A stretch of DNA of 64,000 nucleotides from Streptomyces sp. PT12 (GTDB lineage: Bacteria > Actinomycetota > Actinomycetes > Streptomycetales > Streptomycetaceae): positions 1 through 64,000 of the forward strand of contig NZ_QEST01000186.1 of the NCBI RefSeq assembly GCF_003311645.1. Direction: 5' to 3'. This document shows, piece after piece, positions 15,984-22,921 of this stretch (the stretch's first letter is position 1; every line of letters starts with the position of its first letter). The notes below the pieces were generated by a model that did not search any database, was not told where the DNA came from, and saw only the letters and a list, made by a program, of their open reading frames with translations. The position numbers and the translations under genes are program-made.

Positions 15984-16736
15984 TCAGCGGTCCCTGAGCA
16001 GGATGGCGGCCCTCTTCTCCGGCAGATCGGCCTCGCCGGTCCTGGTGAAACCCGCGCTCTCGAACGCCGCGATGGAGGCGGCGTTGCGCACATCGGGCTC
16101 GCCGATGAGCCGTCGGCAGCGCGCCCTGTGGCGCAGGATCAGCTCGGCGACGGCGCGCAGCAGCGCCGGGCCGAGGCCGCGGCCCCGGTCGTCGGCGCTG
16201 CCGATCAGCAGGTGGATGCCGGTGTCATGGGGGCGGCTCGGGTAGTGCAGGGCGACCGGGTCGAGGTCGGCGCGGTAGATCTCCCAGTAGCTCATGGGCA
16301 GTCCGTCGAGCACCCCGAGGCAGGGCACACTGCGGCCGTCGCCGCGCAGCTGGCGGGCGATGTGCCGCTCGGTGCGCTCGGGAGGGCCTGCCAGGGCCCA
16401 TGAGGCGTCGACCACCGGGTCGTTCATCCACCCGGCGATCAGGGCGAGATCGCGGTCGAGGCACACGGGGACGAGCTGGAAGACGCCCGCCTCGGTGCGT
16501 GCCGGGCCCCAGGCGGGGACGTTGTCGAGCAGCTCGGTGGCCAGCGGGTGGCACTCGGCGGCATAGGGCGGAGGGGCACCGGCGAGGTCGGGCGGGAGGT
16601 CGAGGTCGGCGGTGTCCTCCAGGTCGGGATCCCTGGGGCCCTGATCCCTTCGGTGCCGCTCCCCCGACCCCGGATCCGCCTGCCCCGGATCCGCCGTCTC
16701 GGCCACGCCGGGGCCGTCGGCGCCGGGGCCGGTCAC
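15984..16736 (-). CDS. GNAT-family N-acyltransferase of siderophore biosynthesis (IucB/MbtK-like)
   Basis: A 250-residue protein with a disordered acidic N-terminus (1-75) and a GNAT domain behind it. It contains IAGWMNDPVVDASWAL, MSYWEIYRADLDPVA, GIHLLIGSADDRGRGLGPALLRA (acyl-CoA binding loop) and NAASIAAFESAGF. These are features of the lysine/hydroxylysine acyltransferases that feed hydroxamate siderophores. GTG 16736 overlaps the preceding synthetase stop as GTGA (16736-16733), so translation is coupled. The acyl group and amine acceptor cannot be read from the sequence. Confidence 0.87.
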   Translation of the reverse strand: MTGPGADGPGVAETADPGQADPGSGERHRRDQGPRDPDLEDTADLDLPPDLAGAPPPYAAECHPLATELLDNVPAWGPARTEAGVFQLVPVCLDRDLALIAGWMNDPVVDASWALAGPPERTERHIARQLRGDGRSVPCLGVLDGLPMSYWEIYRADLDPVALHYPSRPHDTGIHLLIGSADDRGRGLGPALLRAVAELILRHRARCRRLIGEPDVRNAASIAAFESAGFTRTGEADLPEKRAAILLRDR

Positions 16737-18676
16737 GCGCTCGCCCCGCGGGGGAGGGGGTTGGGCAGGGAGACATAGACCGACTGGCCGTCGACCGGGC
16801 CGACGAGCTCGTCGAGGCCGTGCAGGCGGGTCAGCAGGTTCGCCTTGCAGGGCAGGGTCTCGGCCTCGAGCAGCCGGATGACGAGCGACGAGAGCGGGCC
16901 CCCCGACGCGGCCCTGTCCTCCGCCTCGAGGAAGGCCCTGACCAGGGCGAGCAGCCGCTCCTCGTCCGCGAGCCGCTGGGCGCCGAACGCGCCGACGAGG
17001 CCGAGGATGTGGTTGATGCCGAGGTAGTAGGCGAACCGCTCGTCGGTGACCTCGTCGGTGACGAACGTGTCGGAGCGCTCGCCGATGCCGGGCAGCCTGC
17101 GCTCCAGCGCGTCGCGGTGCGAGGCGCGGAAGTAGAAGCCCTGGTTGTCGCGGAACCTGCCGCCCGCGGGCCAGCCCTCGGCGTCGAGCAGGACCAGGGT
17201 GTTCTGCTGGTGGGCCTCGAGCGCGATCCCCGCGTGCGCGTCGAGCCACAGCAACGGCCGCACGACCACCCGCAGATAGCGCGTCAGCCACGCCTCGGCG
17301 ACGGCCGTGACCTCCTGGCCCGTCCTGGCGGCGAGCGTGAGGACGACATCGGCCAGGCGGGAGCGCAGCTCGCGCTCGGGCCGCCCGGGCCACGGGCGCG
17401 GGCCGGTCAGCGCGGCCAGGCACAGCGCGTCGTCGCCGGGCCCGAACGGGCTCTGCCGCAGCAGCGCGTCGAGCCCCGCGACGGGCTCGCCCCCGGTGCC
17501 GTCCACCGCGAGCCAGGCCGGGTCGCGGACAATGTCGAATCCCGGCCCCTCGGGGAACGCCGCCCGCCACTCGGCGGCGAGGCCCGACGCGAGCAGGCGG
17601 TGGACCTCGACGCCGCGGTGCAGCTCCTTGCGGAGGTTCTCCCTGCGGGAGTTGGTGATGCGCAGGCCGAGGGAGAGCTTGAGCATCGCGAACGCGCCGG
17701 GCCGGTGGACGGTGCGGACCGACGACGTGGGGTACCAGAAGTCGCCCTGCTCGCCAAGGTCGGTGAGCAGCCCGGCGTTGAGCAGCGCGGCCACCTCGGG
17801 CCGTTGCACGACGTCGCGGGCCTGCCAGGGGTGCAGGGGCAGCGGGGCCGTGCCCGGGGGGAGCGCGAGGCCCGGGCCCGCGAGCCGGGTGGTGAGCTCA
17901 TCGGCGGGCACGGCCGAGCCGTCCTCCGTCCATGCCGAGTCGGCGGCGAGCACCGCGCGGTCGACGGCCAGCCAGTGCAGCCGGAAGCGGCCGCGCAGCT
18001 CGGGAGAGCAGCGTTCGGCCTCCCGGCCCGCGAGCCCCTCGCGGCTCTTGGGCGTGGGGTGCAGCGGGTGGCCGAGCACGAGGGACTGCTCGGACTCAAG
18101 GAACGGGCTGTCGTGCGGCGCGGGCGCGGGGTCGGCGCGCCAGTGGGTGAGGAACGCGGCGGTCCTCGCGGCCGAGTCGGCGACCCGGCCGACCAGGGCG
18201 GTGGCCTCGGCCACGGCACGGCCCGTCCCGTCCCCGGCCGCGGCCTCCCTGGCGAGGAACGCGGCCAGCGTCACCGCGTCGACGGGGCGCGCCCCGGTGG
18301 GCGCCCCTTCGAGGGCGATGGGGCCGAAGCGGTGCCAGCCGGTCGGCGACCAGTACCGCACGGGAACGTCGAGCACGGCGCCGGAGGCGGGCAGCGGCAG
18401 CCGCAGGTGGCCGTCGACGGGGCGCGCGGCCCCGGTCTCGCGTACCCAGCAGCGCAGCAGCCCTTCGGCGGTGGCGGCGTCGGCGGCCAGCGTCGGGTCG
18501 CGCTGCTCCAGCGGGTCGCCCGGAGCCAGCGCGGCATGGCCGCCGTGCGGGGTCCCGGGTGCCGCGTCGGGGTGGGCGTGCCGCAGGGCGGGCGGCTCCA
18601 TGAGCCGGGCGAGCCGGTGGCGCACCGGCTGGCGCTCCCGGGAGGGCTTCCGCTCGGGACGGGGACGTGCGTTCAT
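16733..18676 (-). CDS. second IucA/IucC-family siderophore synthetase
   Basis: About 647 residues, and clearly a different type from the synthetase at 14159. Motifs include ESEQSLVLGHPLHPTPKSREG, APLPLHPWQARDVV, YPTSSVRTVHRP, AMLKLSLGLRITNSRREN, LEAHQQNTLVLLDAEGWP and FRDNQGFYFR, which resemble type A/B citrate-condensing enzymes. It heads the unit and ends in a 4-bp overlap with the acyltransferase gene. The start is uncertain: ATG 18676 has a weak ribosome site, whereas an AAGGAGGAGG sits about 45 bp upstream at an in-frame ATG (18730). No IdeR/DmdR-type iron box was found in the 293 bp before it. Confidence 0.87.
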   Translation of the reverse strand: MNARPRPERKPSRERQPVRHRLARLMEPPALRHAHPDAAPGTPHGGHAALAPGDPLEQRDPTLAADAATAEGLLRCWVRETGAARPVDGHLRLPLPASGAVLDVPVRYWSPTGWHRFGPIALEGAPTGARPVDAVTLAAFLAREAAAGDGTGRAVAEATALVGRVADSAARTAAFLTHWRADPAPAPHDSPFLESEQSLVLGHPLHPTPKSREGLAGREAERCSPELRGRFRLHWLAVDRAVLAADSAWTEDGSAVPADELTTRLAGPGLALPPGTAPLPLHPWQARDVVQRPEVAALLNAGLLTDLGEQGDFWYPTSSVRTVHRPGAFAMLKLSLGLRITNSRRENLRKELHRGVEVHRLLASGLAAEWRAAFPEGPGFDIVRDPAWLAVDGTGGEPVAGLDALLRQSPFGPGDDALCLAALTGPRPWPGRPERELRSRLADVVLTLAARTGQEVTAVAEAWLTRYLRVVVRPLLWLDAHAGIALEAHQQNTLVLLDAEGWPAGGRFRDNQGFYFRASHRDALERRLPGIGERSDTFVTDEVTDERFAYYLGINHILGLVGAFGAQRLADEERLLALVRAFLEAEDRAASGGPLSSLVIRLLEAETLPCKANLLTRLHGLDELVGPVDGQSVYVSLPNPLPRGASA

Positions 18677-18969
18677 CCGTGTGTGGCACCGCGCCCGACA
18701 CGAACCGAACGGCGGCGCCTCCTCCTTCATGGCCTGATGGTCAACGCCGGGGCGTTCCTCCATCCGTGGTAACGACGCGGGGCCCCGCCGATCACGGCCT
18801 GGGCGAAGATCCTTTGGCGGGCTCTCGCCCCGAGGGCGGCGGGCGGAACCGGGGACCCGCCTGCGGCCGTCCAGTTGAGCACCGGCATAGTGGTGGCCCG
18901 CCTCCCATGTCGGTCGCCGCAAGGCACCGCGATCCACAACTCATGGCACATACCAGGGGGAATGCACCC

Positions 18970-20181
18970 ATGTCATCGATACGCAGGCGACCCCGTCGCC
19001 GCGTCGCCTTGGCAGCCACCGCGATGGCCGCCGCGCTCGCGCTCACCGCGACCGCATGCAACGACGACGACGGCTCGGACAGCGAGGGCTCTCAGCCGAG
19101 CGAGGATGCCCAGGCCGGGGGCGACCAGCTCCAGGACCTGATCGACAACCTGCCGTTCGACTTCGACATGGACGCGTGGCTCGAGGGGGGTTGGGAGGAC
19201 TGGGACCGCGAGACCTGGCTGCGGGAGATCGGCGACTACGTCAACCCGATCATCGAGGGCCTGTGGGACCCGGACCGCATGGAGGACGCCGAGGAGCCCG
19301 ACCAGTCGATCGACGACGACCAGATCGAGGAGGACGTCGATCCTCCCGAGGTCGACAGCCCCGAGGGCGACCGCGGCATCACCGACCCCGAGCCCGCCCC
19401 GGTCACGGCCGAGCCCGTCCCGACGCCGTACACGCAGAACGGCGCCCCGATCGGCAAGGTCTTCTTCGACAGCCCCGAGGGCCCGATGGTCTGTTCGGGC
19501 ACCGTGGTGAAGGACCCTGCCGCGCCCGGCCAGTCCAACCTGGTGGCCACCGCGGGGCACTGCGTGCACGCGGGCGCGGGCGGCGGCTGGTACCGCAACC
19601 TGACGTTCGTCCCGGCCTACAACAACAACGGCCTGTCCGCCGACCAGCTCGCCGCCGCGGCGCCCGAGGACGTCGCGCCGTACGGGGTCTACTGGGCGGA
19701 GTTCGTCTCCACCACCCAGTACTGGATCGACAACGGCACCGCCGAGGGCGGCAACGGCGCGCACGGCGACTTCGCGGTGTTCTCGGTGACGCCCGAGGAC
19801 GGCAGCGGCGCCTCCCTCGAGGAGACGGTGGGCTCCGCGCTCGACGTCAACTTCGACGCCCCCGCGGTCTCCGAGCTCGGCGCGGTGACGCTCTACGGCT
19901 TCCCCGCCGCCCCGCCCTTCGACGGCGCGACGATGCACATGTGCGTGGACTACCCGAGCCGGCTGTCGATGGACGCCAGCATGCCGGTGATGTACTGGGC
20001 GGGCTGCACGATGACCGGTGGCTCCTCCGGTGGCCCGTGGCTGCGCACCAACGAGGCGGGCGGGCCCGAGCTGGTCTCGGTCAACTCCATCGGCCCGCTG
20101 GAGAGCACATGGCTCGCCGGTCCGCGCCTCGACACCGACGCGCGGGACGTCTTCGACTATGTGAGCTCACAGACGGGCTGA
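18970..20181 (+). CDS. secreted trypsin-like serine peptidase, probable lipoprotein
   Basis: A 403-residue exported protein. The twin-arginine-containing leader (SIRRRPRRRVALAATAMAAA) ends in ALTATAC with Cys30 as likely lipidation site. Residues 31-150 are strongly acidic and probably disordered. The peptidase domain has the catalytic triad His197 (VATAGHC), Asp267 (HGDFAVF) and Ser353 (TGGSSGGPW), as in V8/trypsin-like enzymes of Streptomyces. ATG 18970 follows AGGGGGAA. It is divergent from the siderophore unit and convergent with panD, and a 50-bp palindrome follows its stop. Confidence 0.85.
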   Translation: MSSIRRRPRRRVALAATAMAAALALTATACNDDDGSDSEGSQPSEDAQAGGDQLQDLIDNLPFDFDMDAWLEGGWEDWDRETWLREIGDYVNPIIEGLWDPDRMEDAEEPDQSIDDDQIEEDVDPPEVDSPEGDRGITDPEPAPVTAEPVPTPYTQNGAPIGKVFFDSPEGPMVCSGTVVKDPAAPGQSNLVATAGHCVHAGAGGGWYRNLTFVPAYNNNGLSADQLAAAAPEDVAPYGVYWAEFVSTTQYWIDNGTAEGGNGAHGDFAVFSVTPEDGSGASLEETVGSALDVNFDAPAVSELGAVTLYGFPAAPPFDGATMHMCVDYPSRLSMDASMPVMYWAGCTMTGGSSGGPWLRTNEAGGPELVSVNSIGPLESTWLAGPRLDTDARDVFDYVSSQTG

Positions 20182-20199
20182 GCCCCGCCTCCCGCGACA

Positions 20200-20249
20200 C
20201 ACGCGCCGGGGCCCGGTGGTCGGATCCGACCACCGGGCCCCGGCGCGTG
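20200..20249. terminator. 50-bp perfect palindrome, bidirectional terminator
   Basis: Bases 20200-20224 are the exact reverse complement of 20225-20249, centred on CGGATCCG. It lies between the convergent stops of the protease gene (20181) and panD (20280) and can fold to a very stable stem from either strand. This is the longest perfect inverted repeat I noticed in the window. Confidence 0.85.
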
Positions 20250-20279
20250 GCGCGTGCGGTGCTCCGATGAACGCGGCCG

Positions 20280-20702
20280 TCAGCCGCGCGCCATGGCCAG
20301 GGGGCTTCGCGCGGCGTCGCCGCCCGGGACGGGCTCGCCCGGGTCGGCGCCGAGGGCCACGACGCGGTTGGCGCGGTCGACGTGGACGACCTTGGGCCGC
20401 ATCGTGCGGGCCTCGGCGTCGTCGACCTGGGCGTAGCTGATGAGGATCACCAGATGGCCCGGCTGGACGAGGTGGGCGGCGGCGCCGTTGATCCCGATGA
20501 CGCCCGAGCCCGCCTCGCCCTCGATGACATAGGTCTCCAGACGGCTGCCGTTGTCGATGTCGACGATGTGGACCTGCTCCCCAGGCAGCAGATCGGCCGC
20601 CGCCATCAGGTCCGCGTCCACGGTGACGGAGCCGACGTAGTGCAGGTCGGCCTGGGTCACCGTGGCACGGTGGATCTTGGACTTGAACATGGTGCGCAAC
20701 AC
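20280..20702 (-). CDS. panD: aspartate 1-decarboxylase
   Basis: A 140-residue pyruvoyl enzyme that converts L-aspartate to beta-alanine, normally for pantothenate. Self-processing should occur between Gly24 and Ser25 ([11 protein letters not shown]). [14 protein letters not shown], Arg/Tyr pocket residues ([11 protein letters not shown]) and [12 protein letters not shown] are all present. GTG 20702 (VLRTMFKSK) with GGGAGGGG upstream agrees with Streptomyces homologues. It follows the SARP gene by 23 bp on the same strand, so it is probably in a regulated transcript with it; other pantothenate genes are absent nearby, and beta-alanine may have a second use here. Confidence 0.95.
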   Translation of the reverse strand: MLRTMFKSKIHRATVTQADLHYVGSVTVDADLMAAADLLPGEQVHIVDIDNGSRLETYVIEGEAGSGVIGINGAAAHLVQPGHLVILISYAQVDDAEARTMRPKVVHVDRANRVVALGADPGEPVPGGDAARSPLAMARG

Positions 20703-20725
20703 GAGCGCCCCTCCCGGGCTCGAGG

Positions 20726-21562
20726 TCACGTTCTCACGGGCGAGATACGTGCCGACGCCATCATGCTAATGCGGCCGAACGGGGAGGTGGAGGCGGACGG
20801 GTGTTCGAGGCGGGGGTCGCCGAGCAGGATGGCCCGCTGGAGGTCGCGCAGCGGCTGGCCAGGCTCGAGTCCCAGCTCGCCGTGGAGGACGCCACGGGCG
20901 GTGTCGTAGACCCTCAGCGCCTCGGCCTGCCGCTCGGAGCGGTAGAGGGCGAGCATCAGCTGCCGGTAGAAGACCTCGCTCAGCGGATACTCGCCGCTGA
21001 GCGTCTGGAGCTGGCCGACCACCTCGCGGTGGCGGCCGACGGTCAGCTGGGCATCCATCAGCAGCTCAAGGCACTCGACCCTGGCGTCCTCGACCGAGCC
21101 GACGAACGCCCCGATCAGCGGGCCGCCCGAAACACCCACCAGGGCGGGGCCGCGCCACAGGGAGAGCGCGGACTTCAGGACGCCGCACGCCTCGTCGTGG
21201 CGCCCGTCGTGGACCAGGGCGCGGCCGAGGGCGACGCGCTTCTCAAACGTCCGCACGTCCAGCTCGTCGTCCTCGTCGAGCTGGAGCAGATAGCCGGGCG
21301 GCCGGGTCACGATGGGGCCCACGGGCACGGGCGCCGCCGCGGCCAGGATCTTGCGGAGCTGCGAGATGTAGACGTGCACGGCGGCGGAGGCGCGCCTGGG
21401 CGGTGCGCCGCCCCAGATCTCCTCCTTGATCCGCCCGCTCGCCACGACCTGCCCCGACCGGATGAGCAGCGTGGCCAGCAGCGTCTCGACCTTGCGGGCG
21501 CCTATGTAGGAGGGGCCCGACTCGCCCGTGAAACGCAGCGGACCCAGGATCTCGTATCTCAT
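20726..21562 (-). CDS. small SARP/AfsR-type transcriptional regulator (BTAD domain)
   Basis: A 278-residue activator-type protein of the Streptomyces antibiotic regulatory protein family. Residues 1-95 form an OmpR-like winged helix ([46 protein letters not shown]). Residues 100-250 form the BTAD helical domain ([51 protein letters not shown]). Such proteins bind direct heptamer repeats before biosynthetic genes. ATG 21562 follows GGGGAAGG. No in-frame TTA codon was found near the end that I checked. It is followed by panD after 23 bp. Confidence 0.92.
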   Translation of the reverse strand: MRYEILGPLRFTGESGPSYIGARKVETLLATLLIRSGQVVASGRIKEEIWGGAPPRRASAAVHVYISQLRKILAAAAPVPVGPIVTRPPGYLLQLDEDDELDVRTFEKRVALGRALVHDGRHDEACGVLKSALSLWRGPALVGVSGGPLIGAFVGSVEDARVECLELLMDAQLTVGRHREVVGQLQTLSGEYPLSEVFYRQLMLALYRSERQAEALRVYDTARGVLHGELGLEPGQPLRDLQRAILLGDPRLEHPSASTSPFGRISMMASARISPVRT

Positions 21563-21856
21563 CAGCCTTCCCCGTTTGTCCGACAGATCGGCCATGGCGA
21601 CTGAGCCGTGCTCCACGCTAGCCAACGCCACCGGTCCTGGGCGGGTCGTGCGGAGGCGGACGGGTGGCGCGCGGGAGGTGGGCACGTCGCGCTAGGAGGC
21701 CGTAGGGGGTTGACCCATGCCGCTGACGGCACGCGCGCGCCCGTTTCACGCCGGTCGTCGGGAACAGTGGGGGCGGTGGGCCGGGGGTGCCGGGCGCCGA
21801 GGCCCGCGCCCGGGGTGTGGGGTACGCCACACCCCTATCTTTGGGAACGGCCGCCG
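21563..21856. other. SARP upstream region
   Basis: A 294-bp gap between the thioesterase stop and the SARP start on the same strand. No gene is apparent. It should hold the SARP promoter if the two are not co-transcribed, but I could not assign a -35/-10 pair with confidence. Confidence 0.35.
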
Positions 21857-22645
21857 TCAGCGCGCCGCCGCGCCCCCTGCGCGCTCCGTGCGCCGTCCCA
21901 GCCGGGCACCGAGGTAGCCGAGGAACGCGGCCGGATCGTCCCAGGGGAAGAAGTGCCCACCGGGGAACCACCGCGCGGAGAACGCACCGCTGGTGTACCG
22001 CGCCCACTCGTGTGGCTCGCCCTCGCGCACCTGCGGATCGTTCTCACCCGTGAAGACGTCCACGGGGCAGGGCAGCGGGGCGAGGGGGCCGGGGTCGGGG
22101 CGGGCGGCGAGCGCCAGGTCGTCGCGGGTCAGGGCCACGGCGGCGCGCAGCCACTGCGGGTACTCGATGAGGGCGGCGGAGACCCCGCCGAGGCGCACGA
22201 GCCAGCGGGCGAAGTCGCGTTCGCCCAGCTCGGTCACCGCGCGCGTCACGTGGTGGCGGTGCGGCGCGAAGCAGCCGCCGACCACGAGGCGTTCGGGCAC
22301 GGAGCGGGCGGCCGCGGCGCGATGGCGGGCAAGCGCGTGGGCGACGAGGCCGCCGACGCTGTGACCGTAGAACGCGTGGGGTGAGCGGAGCCAGGGGTCG
22401 AGCTCGGCGTCCAGCAGGGCGGCCAGCTCGGCCAGCCCACCGGGGCGCGGCTCCCCCGACCGCTCGGCGCGTCCCGGCAGTTGCACGGGCACTACCGAAA
22501 TGCCGTCGCCGATGAGGCGCTGCCACCCGGAGAAAGCGGCCGCGGTGCCGCCCGCGTGGTGGAAGCAGAACAGGCGCAACGGCGCCCTGGGATCGGGTGC
22601 CTGAGGGAGGTAAGGGGTTCGAGTGGCCTGGGTGAAGGTCAACAT
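21857..22645 (-). CDS. type II thioesterase (alpha/beta hydrolase)
   Basis: A 262-residue editing-type thioesterase such as those that remove stalled acyl groups from carrier proteins of PKS/NRPS lines. It has LRLFCFHHAGGTAAAFSGW at the N-terminus, nucleophile Ser96 in YGHSVGGL, the lid region with DFARWLVRLGG, the acid loop PVDVFTGENDPQV and catalytic His in FPGGHFFPWDD. ATG 22645 has CTGGAGA upstream. No carrier protein or synthase is in the window, so it either serves a distant cluster or belongs to a reduced locus. It lies between the LuxR regulator and the SARP gene, all on the minus strand. Confidence 0.9.
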   Translation of the reverse strand: MLTFTQATRTPYLPQAPDPRAPLRLFCFHHAGGTAAAFSGWQRLIGDGISVVPVQLPGRAERSGEPRPGGLAELAALLDAELDPWLRSPHAFYGHSVGGLVAHALARHRAAAARSVPERLVVGGCFAPHRHHVTRAVTELGERDFARWLVRLGGVSAALIEYPQWLRAAVALTRDDLALAARPDPGPLAPLPCPVDVFTGENDPQVREGEPHEWARYTSGAFSARWFPGGHFFPWDDPAAFLGYLGARLGRRTERAGGAAAR

Positions 22646-22869
22646 GCGGGATCTCCAGGAGACCTTATCGAGGACACGCGGGAACGACACCGTTGTGTGT
22701 GAAGGCCCCGGTGGGTCACGCCCGATCATGACCGACCGCCCTAAAGGATCCCTAGAAGCGGTCGCAAGGAGCGCTGAATGGACCCGAATTCGCGATTCTT
22801 TACTCGCCGCATAAACAATTCACATACAAATTTGGGAAACACGGGGCCGCGCCACGGTGGGCACGGCAC

Positions 22870-22902
22870 CGCGTCACACCCGCGTCACACCCGCGTCACA
22901 CC
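22870..22902. repeat. three perfect 11-bp direct repeats
   Basis: CGCGTCACACC occurs three times without a gap (22870-22880, 22881-22891, 22892-22902), and a degenerate fourth, CGCGTCACGCC, overlaps the stop of the LuxR gene near 22918. The array lies between that stop and the thioesterase promoter region. Direct 11-bp repeats can be operator arrays, but slippage is as likely. Confidence 0.85.
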
Positions 22903-22921
22903 CCGTGCCTCGCCCCTCGCG

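Noticed and set aside
18677-18969. Search for an IdeR/DmdR iron box before the siderophore unit
   Set aside because: No TTAGGTTAGG-like palindrome was found, so iron regulation is not claimed.
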